Assembly: GCA_014191195.1 (NCBI GenBank)
Contig: BJGZ01000003.1
Span: 62,001 to 126,000 of the forward strand
Source: Chlorobiota bacterium
GTDB lineage: Bacteria > Bacteroidota > Ignavibacteria > Kapaibacteriales > UBA961
Direction of reading: 5' to 3'
Length of the DNA stretch: 64,000 nt
Shown piece after piece: positions 37,276-46,539 of the stretch. Below the pieces are notes generated by a model. It was given only the letters and a program-made list of their open reading frames with translations, searched no databases and had not been told where the DNA came from. Made by a program: the position numbers and the translations under genes. The stretch's first letter is position 1. Every line of letters starts with the position of its first letter.

Positions 37276-37962
37276 TTATGATTGATTCGAAGACAGAAAA
37301 CCTTTCTTCAGTTTTTTTTCAATTTTATCTGCAACAAGTAACCTTAAAGCTGGCATCATTAATCCAGATCCAATCACTGATTGCCTAAATTTATAGGCTT
37401 CTCTTAAAGAATACGATTTACCATCAAGAATCCATTGTAAAAATATTCCATCTGATATTCCTAATTCTAATACGGAAAAAGAAGCTGAGTCAACGGATTT
37501 AAATAATTTTAATTTTTGCATTTGTTGAGTAACTTCTTTGCCAATTAATTCTAATTTTTTTTTCATGCTTCTAATTCTGTCAAGAAAGTGATCATCTTTA
37601 CTTCTAAGAGCGTGCGCCCAAAATTCGAGTAATATTGAAGCATATTCAGCATGTTTTTCATAAAAATTGACTGTAGTGTCGATTAATGCATCTGCTTTTG
37701 ATACCGGATCTAAATGAGATTCAACAGCTTGTTCCATTGCCATTTCATAATCATCCATCCAATAATCATATACAGCTAAAAATAATTCTTCCTTTGTAGA
37801 AAAATACTCATATATAGTACCTTTCCCTATCATTGCTGCCTCTGCAATGTCTTGCATTTTTGCAGAATAAAAACCCTTTTCTGCAAATACACCTATAGCA
37901 CACTGTATAATAGACATCTTCTTTTCGGATCTTAAGGATTCTTCTATTTTATTTCTAGACAT
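37276..37962 (-). CDS. TetR/AcrR-family transcriptional regulator
   Basis: 228 residues with an N-terminal TetR helix-turn-helix: IIQCAIGVFAEKGFYSAKMQDIAEAAMIGKGTIYEYFSTKEELFLAV. The C-terminal ligand-binding part is helical (TVNFYEKHAEYASILLEFWAHALRS) and of ordinary length. It is followed by the TonB receptor gene, so it likely controls its own operon in response to a ligand linked to uptake. An imperfect palindrome about 28 bases upstream of its start is a candidate operator. Confidence 0.93.
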   Translation of the reverse strand: MSRNKIEESLRSEKKMSIIQCAIGVFAEKGFYSAKMQDIAEAAMIGKGTIYEYFSTKEELFLAVYDYWMDDYEMAMEQAVESHLDPVSKADALIDTTVNFYEKHAEYASILLEFWAHALRSKDDHFLDRIRSMKKKLELIGKEVTQQMQKLKLFKSVDSASFSVLELGISDGIFLQWILDGKSYSLREAYKFRQSVIGSGLMMPALRLLVADKIEKKLKKGFLSSNQS

Positions 37963-37989
37963 AGTATTAACAAGTTATGTATTCTCTTT

Positions 37990-38008
37990 TTTGACCAACG
38001 AGTCGAAA
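37990..38008. promoter_or_regulatory. Candidate operator upstream of the TetR-TonB receptor operon
   Basis: TTTGAC (37990-37995), six bases, then GTCGAAA (38002-38008): an imperfect dyad of a size and form common for TetR-family operators, 28 bases upstream of the tetR-type start. The assignment rests on position and symmetry only. Confidence 0.35.
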
Positions 38009-38076
38009 TATAGATGTATTTACAATAATCACCAAACAGAATAATAATTCTTGATATTAAAACTATAAATCATGAA

Positions 38077-38114
38077 AATCTCATGTATTTCTTTTTAGGA
38101 TTTTTCATGAGATT
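38077..38114. repeat. 9-bp perfect inverted repeat between TetR and clpS genes
   Basis: AATCTCATG (38077-38085) and CATGAGATT (38106-38114) flank 20 bases. A third TCATG copy (38070-38074) lies just left. There is no T-tract on either side. It could be an operator for clpS or a hairpin; nothing decides between them. Confidence 0.35.
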
Positions 38115-38164
38115 ACACTTTCTTATTTTTGCATAAGAAATTCTATAAACAAGATTAAGATATC

Positions 38165-38473
38165 ATGTTCCTTATGCATTCTACAGAGCAAGCTCCAGAT
38201 ATACTAGAAATTTATGAAATAGAAACAGTTGATTCTCAAAATGCCAATGGTAATGGAAATGTGATTCTTTTTAATGATGATTATCATACTTTTGATGATG
38301 TTATCGTTCAAATTTTAAAAGCAACACATTGTTCAATACAAAAGGCAGAACAGTATACGTGGGAAGTTCATAATAATGGGAAATCAAATGTATTCCAAGG
38401 TTCCATTGTAGATTGTCTTTTTGTAAGTGCTGTACTTGAAGAGATTGATTTAAAAACACATATCGAGTATTAA
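38165..38473 (+). CDS. clpS: ClpS-like adaptor of the Clp protease
   Basis: A 102-residue protein with the ClpS core: [48 protein letters not shown], then an AVLEEI helix near residue 92. The NDDxHTxxxV segment lines the N-degron pocket in ClpS; the following helix meets ClpA/ClpC. It would deliver N-end-rule substrates to a Clp ATPase. The start could also be the ATG three codons later. It leads a forward run with a small membrane-protein gene and a Ppx/GppA gene at spacings of five bases. Confidence 0.9.
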   Translation: MFLMHSTEQAPDILEIYEIETVDSQNANGNGNVILFNDDYHTFDDVIVQILKATHCSIQKAEQYTWEVHNNGKSNVFQGSIVDCLFVSAVLEEIDLKTHIEY

Positions 38474-38477
38474 TTTT

Positions 38478-38675
38478 ATGGGAAAGATTTTTCTTATAAT
38501 TATTGCAATCATATTATTTATAACTTTTTTTATAACATTTATCAAGGGAGTTTTTAGGAGATTTTTTATAAGAATTATTAATACATCTCAACAAAAACAA
38601 ACAACATCAGATACAGTATTATTTAAAAATGATAAAATCACTGTTTTAGAAGAAAAAAAGAATCCCCGGAAATAG
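38478..38675 (+). CDS. Small single-pass membrane protein, unknown function
   Basis: 65 residues with one long hydrophobic segment (3-26, KIFLIIIAIILFITFFITFIKG), then a basic stretch (VFRRFFIRII) and a polar tail (TSQQKQTTSDTVLFKNDKITVLEEKK). The inner-positive charge suggests the tail is cytoplasmic. It is tightly placed between clpS and the Ppx/GppA gene (four- and five-base gaps), which supports a real gene. I recognise no confident family; small Bacteroidetes DUF membrane proteins look similar. Confidence 0.65.
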   Translation: MGKIFLIIIAIILFITFFITFIKGVFRRFFIRIINTSQQKQTTSDTVLFKNDKITVLEEKKNPRK

Positions 38676-38680
38676 AACAA

Positions 38681-40246
38681 ATGCATTCGATTCAAACCAA
38701 AGATACTCCATTAATAATGGCTATTGATTTAGGAACAAACTCTTTTCATGCTATCATAGGATCTGTGAATTCTAAAGGTATACTAAAAATACATAGTAAG
38801 GATAAAGATCAAGTAAGGCTTGGCAGTGGAGCAACAGATATGAAGCAATTGCATACAGATTCCATCAAGAGAGGAATACAGGCAATGAAAAAATTTAGTG
38901 CTATGTCTGAAAAAGCTGGTTCTACGATTAAAGCTATTGGAACAAGTGCTTTAAGAGAAGCTGAGAACAGAGATGACTTTATTGAAAAAGTAGCATTTGC
39001 AACTGGTATTCATGTTGAAGTAGTTTCAGGATATGAGGAAGGGCGATTAATTTATGTTGGTGCAGTGCATGCTTTACCAATTTTAACTAAAAAAGCACTC
39101 ATCATAGATATAGGTGGTGGAAGTACAGAAACGGCAATTGGAGTTCTTGGTGAAGTTAGTTATGTTCATAGTGCTAAGCTTGGTTCTATTCGATTAACCC
39201 AAAGGTTTTTTCCTAATGGTATTGCTAATGAACAATCTATCAAAGAATGTAGACTACTGATTCAAGGTGATTTAGCCCCAACATTCTCTTCTTTATTAGA
39301 GCATGGATTTGAAACAGTAGTAGGGACAAGTGGAACAATATATACTATTGCAAATATGTGTTTACTATCTAAGGGCATCGTACAAAATGAATCATTAAAT
39401 GGCATAACAATTTCGAGAGAAGAAATTTTAAAACATATTTCTCTTATAACTGCTGCTTACTCAACACAAGAAAGAAGTCTTATACCAGGAATAGAACAAA
39501 AAAGGGCAGATATTATTCTTGCAGGAGCATTAATATTTGAACAAATTATTTTAGGATTAAACATTCAAAAAGTCACAATATCTGCTTATGCATTAAGGGA
39601 AGGAATTATTTTTGATACAATTCAAAAAGAAAAAGATATCAGAGAATTTCATCATTTAAGCAGATTGAGATATGAAACTGTCTACCATTTATGTGAAGTA
39701 TACACAGTAAATATTGAACATGCAGAACATGTAAAGAATATCGCATTAAAATTGTTTGACGATACAATTACATTACATGGATTGGGTGACTCAGAAAGAG
39801 AACTTTTAGAAGCTGCATCATTATTACATGATGTTGGTTATCATGTATCCCCAGAGCAACATCATAAGCACAGTTATTATATTATATCAAATTGCGTAAT
39901 GCCAGGTTTTACAAATGATGAATCTGATATCATTGCAAATATTGCACGATATCATCGAAAAAGCCATCCTAAAAAGAAACATCTTAGCTTTTCACATCTA
40001 TCTTTAGAAAAACAAAGAATAGTAACGATTTTATCTGGTATTCTAAGAATTGCGGAAGGTTTAGATAGAAGACAACATCAGATCGTTGATGATTTATATT
40101 GTACGATTAAACAACATGAAGTTACGATAAGTGTCAAATCCTTAAAAGGTTTATTAGCTGATATTGAGATTTGGGGAGCAATCAGAAGAAAAGGATTATT
40201 AGAAGAAGCTCTGAGAATATCTGTATCATTACATATCTCAAACTAA
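38681..40246 (+). CDS. Ppx/GppA-type phosphatase with C-terminal HD domain
   Basis: 521 residues. The N-terminal actin-like ATPase-fold domain starts MAIDLGTNSFHAIIG and has GTSALREAENRDDFI, ALIIDIGGGSTETAIG and ETVVGTSGTIYTIA. These are the exopolyphosphatase/guanosine-pentaphosphatase motifs. The C-terminal HD domain has HAEHVKNIALKLFD, LLEAASLLHDVGYHV, NIARYHRKSHPKKKH. It hydrolyses polyphosphate or pppGpp; these cannot be separated from sequence. Located after clpS and the small membrane gene, probably in one operon. Confidence 0.93.
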   Translation: MHSIQTKDTPLIMAIDLGTNSFHAIIGSVNSKGILKIHSKDKDQVRLGSGATDMKQLHTDSIKRGIQAMKKFSAMSEKAGSTIKAIGTSALREAENRDDFIEKVAFATGIHVEVVSGYEEGRLIYVGAVHALPILTKKALIIDIGGGSTETAIGVLGEVSYVHSAKLGSIRLTQRFFPNGIANEQSIKECRLLIQGDLAPTFSSLLEHGFETVVGTSGTIYTIANMCLLSKGIVQNESLNGITISREEILKHISLITAAYSTQERSLIPGIEQKRADIILAGALIFEQIILGLNIQKVTISAYALREGIIFDTIQKEKDIREFHHLSRLRYETVYHLCEVYTVNIEHAEHVKNIALKLFDDTITLHGLGDSERELLEAASLLHDVGYHVSPEQHHKHSYYIISNCVMPGFTNDESDIIANIARYHRKSHPKKKHLSFSHLSLEKQRIVTILSGILRIAEGLDRRQHQIVDDLYCTIKQHEVTISVKSLKGLLADIEIWGAIRRKGLLEEALRISVSLHISN

Positions 40247-40376
40247 GTGTAGATATTCTTTAATACTTGTGTTCAAAGCCACGAACATAGCTTATGGTTT
40301 TTATTGTACAATCTAAATACTATCGTTGATAGAATTGTTAATTTACTATGCACTTTCTATAGTAAATCCATATATC

Positions 40377-43070
40377 ATGAGAATTCTCAGTAAACATATC
40401 TGTATCATATTGATAGTATTATTCATTATGAATAATAGTTCTTTATATGGTTATACCCTAGAAGTACATACTCGCATTACTAATCCACCTGATTGGCTGA
40501 TTAAATCACCTCAAAAATTACAACCCAAAATAGCATTAGTCCTATCTGGTGGAGGTTCTAGGGGCTTATCTCAAATTGGAGTTTTAAAGGTTTTAGAACA
40601 AAACAAAATACCTATAGACTATATAGTAGGAACAAGTATTGGTGCAATTGTAGGTGGTTTATATGCATCTGGATATTCGGCTGATACTTTAGAACATATC
40701 GTAAATAACACAGCTTGGGACGAGATGTTTTCTTTATTGAAAGATCAAGATAGAAATGATATGTTTTTAGATCAGAAAATTGATAATGATCGAATGCTGA
40801 TTACACTTCGCTTTAATGATTTTTCTTTTGTTGTTCCAGAAGCTATTTCCAATGGAAATAACTTTCAATATTTTCTTCAAAAGTTACTTTGGGATGCACC
40901 CTATTTTACTTCTCATTCTTTTGATAGTCTAAAAATTCCTTTTAGAGCAATAACCACAGATTTAACTCATGGAAAAGAGTATATCATTAAAGAAGGGAAT
41001 CTTATCAGAGCAATAAGGGCAAGTGCTACCATACCATTGCGTTATACCCCTATTATTATAGATAGTTCTCTACTAGTTGATGGTGGAATTAAGAATAATA
41101 TACCAGTAGAAGCAGCTCAATCGGAATTTTCACCAGATATTATTATTGCCGTCAATACAGTATCTCCTTTACTAGTCAATCAAGATTTGAATACACCTTG
41201 GTCTATTGCCGATCAAGTTGTGGGTATCTTGTTAAGAGATAATGAACAAAAAAGTTTATCTCTTGCCGATATAACAATTAGTCCTGATTTAGGATATACA
41301 AAAAACACAGATTTTTCTGATATTCATTCTTTGCTAACCAAAGGTGAGAATGCAGCACAATTACAAATAGAATCTATTAAACAATTGATTATCCTTAAAC
41401 AAGACTCAATATTTAATCAACAATTAATAAAACCTCTTGAAAATATTGATTCAATAAAGTTTAATCAACAAATAGTATCTGGAAATACGCATGTCTTGCG
41501 CACTCAGTTTTCAAATATTCTTAAAGCATATTTTCAGAATCAATCTCTTTGTAATGATATAGAATGTATCAATATAAAAGAAGGTATGTTGAATGCAGAG
41601 CCCTTGTATCCATCAATCATATCTGCAAGCACCGTTCAAATACAAGATTCATTGCATATTTTATCAGAAAATGTAAAAAAAACTATTCAAGAATCAGTAA
41701 GTGGATTAATACTTACACAGTTCAATCTTGATACAATTATTAAAACAAAAGAGAAGATTCTACATGTTCTTAGGAATAATCACTATAGTTTTATTGATGT
41801 TGACTATATATATGATAATCAAGGAGATAGAAAACTCACATGGATAATAACAATACCAAAAGTTCAAAATATAATCATTAGAACAAATTCAAAAACTGTA
41901 AGTGATATACTTAAAAGAGAGATTGAAACAATCCCCTCACTTTTACATAGTAAACTTGTAAATGATTCTTGGGAGAAAATTTCTGGGAGTAATGCTTATC
42001 AGGATATAAATTTTAAAACAAAGATTATCAATGATACTTTCCTATTAGATATTGCAGTAAAACAATACCCAAATCAAAGTATCAAATTAGGTGCTCGTGT
42101 AGATAATGAAAGATTTGGTCAGCTTAGTTTAGAAGCTAAACAAATGGAGCTTTTTGGTAAAGATATAGAAGCATATATCAATATTGCGGGTGGACAAAGA
42201 AATTACAAAATCGAAGGAACATTAAAATTCCCAAGTATACTTAGTTCTTTGTGGAATTGGAATCTGACCGCTTATTCTTTATCAAAAGGTATCTATACAT
42301 ACTCAGATATTTTTTCTAGTGATTTTAATAGTTATACTAAGAGAAAAGGAAATGAGCTTACCGAAGAACATTTTGGGATAAAAAGTGTTTTTTCAAGATA
42401 TTTAGGGAGATCTGGTTTATTATTACTTGATATACGATATGATAAACAACGATTCTTTGATAAAATAGAAAAACCAGATTTTATGTACAGTAAGATATGT
42501 ACGGCTAAATTGACTGGGAAATATGATACAAGAGATAATGCTGATTTACCCAGTAAAGGAACATTTCTGGAATTTTCTTTAGAGTCAAGTATTTTTTCCT
42601 TCGAGAACAATCCTTCTTTTTCTAAAGCTCAATTTGCATTAAAAAAATCATTTACTTTTGATAACCATACATTTACACCTTCAGTAATATTTGGCTTTTC
42701 AGATAATACATTACCCATTGCAGAATACTTTTCATTAGGTAGAGATGATATGTTCTATGGGAAAAGAGAAGATGATAAGCGTGGTTTACAATTAGCACTA
42801 GCTTCACTAGAATATAGAATCAAATCTTCTGTAAAATTATTTTTTCCTACATATCTTTCTATACGATACGATATGGGATCTACTTGGTCTTCTTTTGAAA
42901 CTATTAAAATCGTAGAACTACAACATGGATTAGGTATAGGAATAATAGCTGATACACCCATTGGAAATGCCAGAATTACCGCTGGCAAAAGCTTCTATTT
43001 TGTAAAAAATCCAGATGGTATTGTTCAAGGACCCCTTTTATTTTCTTTTGCGATTGGCACAAATTTCTAA
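40377..43070 (+). CDS. Patatin-like phospholipase fused to a BamA-like barrel (PlpD/type Vd)
   Basis: I chose the ATG at 40377 (897 residues), which starts a signal sequence; an upstream TTG frame has no support. The patatin domain (~50-330) has IALVLSGGGSRGLSQIGVL (oxyanion loop), GTSIGAIVGG with Ser87 in GxSxG, and VDGGIKNN with Asp235, the Ser-Asp dyad. A POTRA-like region (~500-560) and a 16-strand-type barrel (~560-897, ending LLFSFAIGTNF) follow. This is the type Vd autotransporter layout: the barrel may export or anchor the lipase at the outer membrane. The neighbouring genes do not specify a target. Confidence 0.9.
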   Translation: MRILSKHICIILIVLFIMNNSSLYGYTLEVHTRITNPPDWLIKSPQKLQPKIALVLSGGGSRGLSQIGVLKVLEQNKIPIDYIVGTSIGAIVGGLYASGYSADTLEHIVNNTAWDEMFSLLKDQDRNDMFLDQKIDNDRMLITLRFNDFSFVVPEAISNGNNFQYFLQKLLWDAPYFTSHSFDSLKIPFRAITTDLTHGKEYIIKEGNLIRAIRASATIPLRYTPIIIDSSLLVDGGIKNNIPVEAAQSEFSPDIIIAVNTVSPLLVNQDLNTPWSIADQVVGILLRDNEQKSLSLADITISPDLGYTKNTDFSDIHSLLTKGENAAQLQIESIKQLIILKQDSIFNQQLIKPLENIDSIKFNQQIVSGNTHVLRTQFSNILKAYFQNQSLCNDIECINIKEGMLNAEPLYPSIISASTVQIQDSLHILSENVKKTIQESVSGLILTQFNLDTIIKTKEKILHVLRNNHYSFIDVDYIYDNQGDRKLTWIITIPKVQNIIIRTNSKTVSDILKREIETIPSLLHSKLVNDSWEKISGSNAYQDINFKTKIINDTFLLDIAVKQYPNQSIKLGARVDNERFGQLSLEAKQMELFGKDIEAYINIAGGQRNYKIEGTLKFPSILSSLWNWNLTAYSLSKGIYTYSDIFSSDFNSYTKRKGNELTEEHFGIKSVFSRYLGRSGLLLLDIRYDKQRFFDKIEKPDFMYSKICTAKLTGKYDTRDNADLPSKGTFLEFSLESSIFSFENNPSFSKAQFALKKSFTFDNHTFTPSVIFGFSDNTLPIAEYFSLGRDDMFYGKREDDKRGLQLALASLEYRIKSSVKLFFPTYLSIRYDMGSTWSSFETIKIVELQHGLGIGIIADTPIGNARITAGKSFYFVKNPDGIVQGPLLFSFAIGTNF

Positions 43071-43105
43071 ATCTTCATTTTTTTTCAATAATTCTATGTC
43101 GGTAT

Positions 43106-43135
43106 ACTGACAATATTTCATATTTTGCTGTCAGT
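43106..43135. promoter_or_regulatory. 7-bp perfect inverted repeat upstream of the rhodanese gene
   Basis: ACTGACA (43106-43112) and TGTCAGT (43129-43135) flank 16 bases, 28 bases before the ATG at 43164. TATTTTG inside the loop could be a -7-like element. Candidate operator or leader hairpin, not more. Confidence 0.3.
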
Positions 43136-43163
43136 TTGCCTTATTTTACATCCAGAGTCAATC

Positions 43164-43796
43164 ATGAAATCAAATCAACAATTAAAAGATATTGCTTTTA
43201 TTCTAGGCTTATCAATGATACTAGCATTATGGTTCAACTTTTTTGGACATTCTAATGGTATCAGTCTTATCAGAGAAAAGCAAGAAGTTGCTATTGCTTC
43301 TGATGATGAGTTTTTACTGATAGATACTGCTTCAACACTTACTGCAGATACTGTAAAAGTAGCAATTGACAGCGTTTCTTTGATGAAAAAAGCATTACAA
43401 GATTCTCTGAAGAATGTAAAAAGACTTCAAGATTCACTTAAAAATATCTCTGTTGAGAGTGGACCAATAAAAGCTAAATCTATTGTGTATAAACAAATAT
43501 TACAATTATTAAAAGACCCAAATGTACTTGTGATTGATGCCAGAAATGAGCATGAATTTGCTGAAGGTCATATTCCTAATGCTAAGCATGTTTTTGCCAT
43601 GGAATTCGAGCAACATATCCCAGAATTAATTGCATTACCAAAAGATAAAAGAATAATAGTGTATTGTGGCGGTGGAGACTGTGAACTTAGCCATGATGTT
43701 TGTAATGGATTAATTGGATTAGGATTTCAAAAAGTATATATCTACATAGGTGGATGGGAAGATTGGAAGAAAAATGGATCAGGTAAAGGTGTCTAA
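43164..43796 (+). CDS. Membrane-anchored rhodanese-domain protein
   Basis: I chose the ATG at 43164 (210 residues). An N-terminal hydrophobic helix (IAFILGLSMILALWFNFFG) is followed by a polar linker with a coiled-coil-like DSLKNVKRLQDSLKNI. The rhodanese domain follows: VLVIDARNEHEFAEGHIPNAKHV, active-site loop YCGGGDCELS (Cys for persulfide), and IYIGGWEDWKKNG. It may handle sulfur or sense redox on the periplasmic side. The stop and the next gene's start overlap as TAATG, coupling it to a sigma-54 activator, which suggests a signalling link. Confidence 0.87.
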   Translation: MKSNQQLKDIAFILGLSMILALWFNFFGHSNGISLIREKQEVAIASDDEFLLIDTASTLTADTVKVAIDSVSLMKKALQDSLKNVKRLQDSLKNISVESGPIKAKSIVYKQILQLLKDPNVLVIDARNEHEFAEGHIPNAKHVFAMEFEQHIPELIALPKDKRIIVYCGGGDCELSHDVCNGLIGLGFQKVYIYIGGWEDWKKNGSGKGV

Positions 43797-45034
43797 TGAA
43801 AGCAGAGGTTATTGACAATACTACACAACATTTTTTACAAGTACGATATGGAATCATTGGTAACTCTCAGGTAATTTCAGAAGTTATTCAAAAATTATTG
43901 TCTGTTGCTCCAACTGATTTAAGCGTTTTAATTACTGGGGAAACTGGCACAGGTAAAGAGGTATTTGCTCAGGCTATTCATGGATTAAGCAATAGAAAAA
44001 AGTACGCTTTTGTGTCTGTTAATTGTGGAGCAATTCCAGAGACATTATTAGAATCAGAATTATTTGGTCATGAAAAAGGAGCCTTTACAGGAGCTGTTGA
44101 ACAAAGAAAAGGCTTTTTTGAAGTTGCTAATCATGGTTCAATATTTTTAGATGAAATTGGAGAAATACCAATTAGCACTCAAGTAAAATTATTAAGAGTG
44201 TTAGAAAGCGGTGAATTTTCTCGATTAGGGTCTTCGGATATTCATAAAGTAGATGTACGTATCATTACGGCTACAAATAGGGATTTAGAATATGAAGTTA
44301 GAAATCAACAATTTAGGCATGACCTCTTTTTTAGATTAAACTCTGTCCATTTACGATTACCTGCCTTAAGGAAACATCCTGAAGATATTCCCCTATTAAT
44401 TGAATTCTTTAGTGATAAAGTTGCTCGTAAATTAGGAATTGAATGTAAAGGTGTTTCTTTTGAAGCAGAACTTTTATTAAAAAGTTTTCCATGGCAAGGT
44501 AATATTCGTGAATTAAGAAATTTTATAGAAACTGTTGTAACACTAGAGCGTGGGGCTTTAATAACTCCTGATCTTATTAAAAGACATCTAAGAATACAAG
44601 TTGATGATTTTTCAAGCTCAATTCGTAAAGAAGAATCAATCATTATACTGCCTAAACCAAATGATCAACATAGCCAGTCAACATCACAAGATGAATCTCT
44701 TCTTCTGAGAACTTTATTAGAGCTACATACTGATGTAGCCGATATTAAACGAGCATTAGCTGCTATATTTGATAAAATCACTCATATCGAAGTAAATCAA
44801 TTACAAACAAACGAGATGCACAATGAATCTACTCAGCAGGTAGAACATTCTACAATTTCAGACAATATGACCCAAGAACTAGATTTTCGATTAGAAGAAA
44901 TGGAAAGGAAATTAATTATAGCTGCATTAAAGCGTTTTGATGGTAATAGACGATTAGCTGCAAAAGTTTTAGGAATTAGTGAAAGAACATTATATAGGAA
45001 AATAGTAGATTATCATTTAATGGAGCTTTTCTAA
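43796..45034 (+). CDS. Sigma-54-dependent activator without a receiver domain
   Basis: 412 residues. The AAA+ domain starts almost at once: GIIGNSQVISEVIQKLL, Walker A GETGTGKE (48-55), GAFTGA (95-100), LDEIGEIP, NRDLEYEV. A linker of ~100 residues includes a run predicted helical (LLLRTLLELHTDVADIKRAL). The C-terminal Fis-type helix-turn-helix is FDGNRRLAAKVLGISERTLYRKI. With no receiver or sensory domain it must be controlled by abundance, a partner protein or the linker. It is translationally coupled to the rhodanese gene. A terminator follows. Confidence 0.94.
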   Translation: MKAEVIDNTTQHFLQVRYGIIGNSQVISEVIQKLLSVAPTDLSVLITGETGTGKEVFAQAIHGLSNRKKYAFVSVNCGAIPETLLESELFGHEKGAFTGAVEQRKGFFEVANHGSIFLDEIGEIPISTQVKLLRVLESGEFSRLGSSDIHKVDVRIITATNRDLEYEVRNQQFRHDLFFRLNSVHLRLPALRKHPEDIPLLIEFFSDKVARKLGIECKGVSFEAELLLKSFPWQGNIRELRNFIETVVTLERGALITPDLIKRHLRIQVDDFSSSIRKEESIIILPKPNDQHSQSTSQDESLLLRTLLELHTDVADIKRALAAIFDKITHIEVNQLQTNEMHNESTQQVEHSTISDNMTQELDFRLEEMERKLIIAALKRFDGNRRLAAKVLGISERTLYRKIVDYHLMELF

Positions 45035-45080
45035 TCTTCGATATAAACTTTATACAAGAAACTTCATATATATTCTATCG

Positions 45081-45111
45081 ATCTCTTTTGAATCCCTTTA
45101 AGAGATTTTTT
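45081..45111 (+). terminator. Rho-independent terminator after the sigma-54 activator
   Basis: ATCTCTT (45081-45087) pairs with AAGAGAT (45100-45106) over a 12-base loop and runs into six T's. It separates the activator from the MoxR gene 97 bases later. Confidence 0.65.
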
Positions 45112-45207
45112 ACTTAGAAGTATTCCTTATCTTAAACATATAGAGTTCTAATCTCAATAGAATTCTTACTGATTTCACATGTTATATTCAAAATAGAGAA
45201 CAGTTCT

Positions 45208-46503
45208 ATGGACTCTCAATTCTCATTAGAAGAAATAGCCTTAACTATTAAACAAGCTCAAGAATTTGTAGCTCGTAGAGTAATAAATAGAGAGGAAGTT
45301 ATCGAGCAAGCTTTTTGTGCATTTCTTACAGGCGAGCACTTACTTCTTCAAAGTAGAACAGGTGCTGGTAAATCATTATTGGCTGAACAGTTATTTGCAT
45401 GCATAGAAGGTGCAAGAACTTTTAGAGTGCAAGCAAGTAAAGAGCAGCAACCAGATACCTACTTTGGTGGATTAGATATTGAAAAGTTAAAAACTGGTAA
45501 GATTTTTCATAATACCGAAGGTTCATTAGTTGAATCTGAATTTGGCTTTATAGATGAAATTTTTGATGCAAATGATTTTACTTTAAGAGCCTTGCTTTCT
45601 CTATTAAATGAACGCAGATTAATAAGAGGTGTTCAAAATGTTGAAGCAAACATTCATACTGTGATAGCTGCTACTAATTATCTAAGAATCAGCGAAGTTA
45701 CAGAGGCAATTCTTGATAGATTTCTTTTTAAAGCAATTATATTACCTGATAAAGACCCCTTGATTCAATTTAAAATTGGAGTGCAATATTCTCAACATTC
45801 TAATCGCATAATTGCACCAACAAAAAAAATACCATACAATCATTTATATCGTTTAAAAAGAATGATTAATGGTCTTGATTCTACCTATGAATTCAGAATC
45901 TCTGCAGAAATGCTTTACTTTACTAATTTGGTTATCAGGCATTATGAGTTTGCTAGAAATAGAGGCCTAAGAGAGAAATTTAAGGGACATCAAAGTAATG
46001 AATATTCAGACTTTTACATTTCCCCAAGAACTCAAGCAAAAGCTTTAGATTTATTAAGAGCATTAGCATTTCTGGATGGCAGAACATTAGCTGATTCTCA
46101 AGATGTAAGAAAATTATCATTGATTTTTGCAACTGCAGGGCTACCAGAAGAAACTCATTTATTTGATAAATCATTTACGGCGGTATTTAACTCGCTAAAT
46201 GCTGGTAATGGTTTTGAACAAATCAGAACACTTATTGCCTATGAATCATTGCTAGAACAAATTGAAAAAGATCCCTTTATCCTTCAGCAACCTTTAGATA
46301 AAACCCTTTCTAATTCACAACTTAGACGATCTCTATTAGACTGGATTAAAGATGCTTTGCAAATTGATCATACTGTGCAACAGAATAAAAAAGTCCTAGA
46401 ATCTTTCCTTAAAAATTTGATTCCAGTATGCGATGAAGTGCGTGAGTTAAAGAATTCATTAGAAAAAGAAACAACAAAAATATTTCAACAAATCGAGAAT
46501 TAA
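45208..46503 (+). CDS. MoxR/RavA-type AAA+ ATPase
   Basis: 431 residues. The AAA+ core has Walker A LQSRTGAGKSLLAEQL (~46-61), a MoxR-type insert after FRVQASKEQQPDTYFGGLDIEKLKTG, Walker B GFIDEIFDAND, sensor 1 TVIAATNYL and an arginine-finger-like ILDRFLFK. The C-terminal lid and a helical tail (LKNSLEKETTKIFQQIEN) follow. RavA/MoxR ATPases act as chaperones that insert metals or remodel complexes with a von Willebrand A partner. The partner is the next gene, 36 bases on. Substrate unknown. Confidence 0.93.
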   Translation: MDSQFSLEEIALTIKQAQEFVARRVINREEVIEQAFCAFLTGEHLLLQSRTGAGKSLLAEQLFACIEGARTFRVQASKEQQPDTYFGGLDIEKLKTGKIFHNTEGSLVESEFGFIDEIFDANDFTLRALLSLLNERRLIRGVQNVEANIHTVIAATNYLRISEVTEAILDRFLFKAIILPDKDPLIQFKIGVQYSQHSNRIIAPTKKIPYNHLYRLKRMINGLDSTYEFRISAEMLYFTNLVIRHYEFARNRGLREKFKGHQSNEYSDFYISPRTQAKALDLLRALAFLDGRTLADSQDVRKLSLIFATAGLPEETHLFDKSFTAVFNSLNAGNGFEQIRTLIAYESLLEQIEKDPFILQQPLDKTLSNSQLRRSLLDWIKDALQIDHTVQQNKKVLESFLKNLIPVCDEVRELKNSLEKETTKIFQQIEN

Positions 46504-46539
46504 TCTCTTTATTTTTTTGTATCAATATATCTTATAGTC

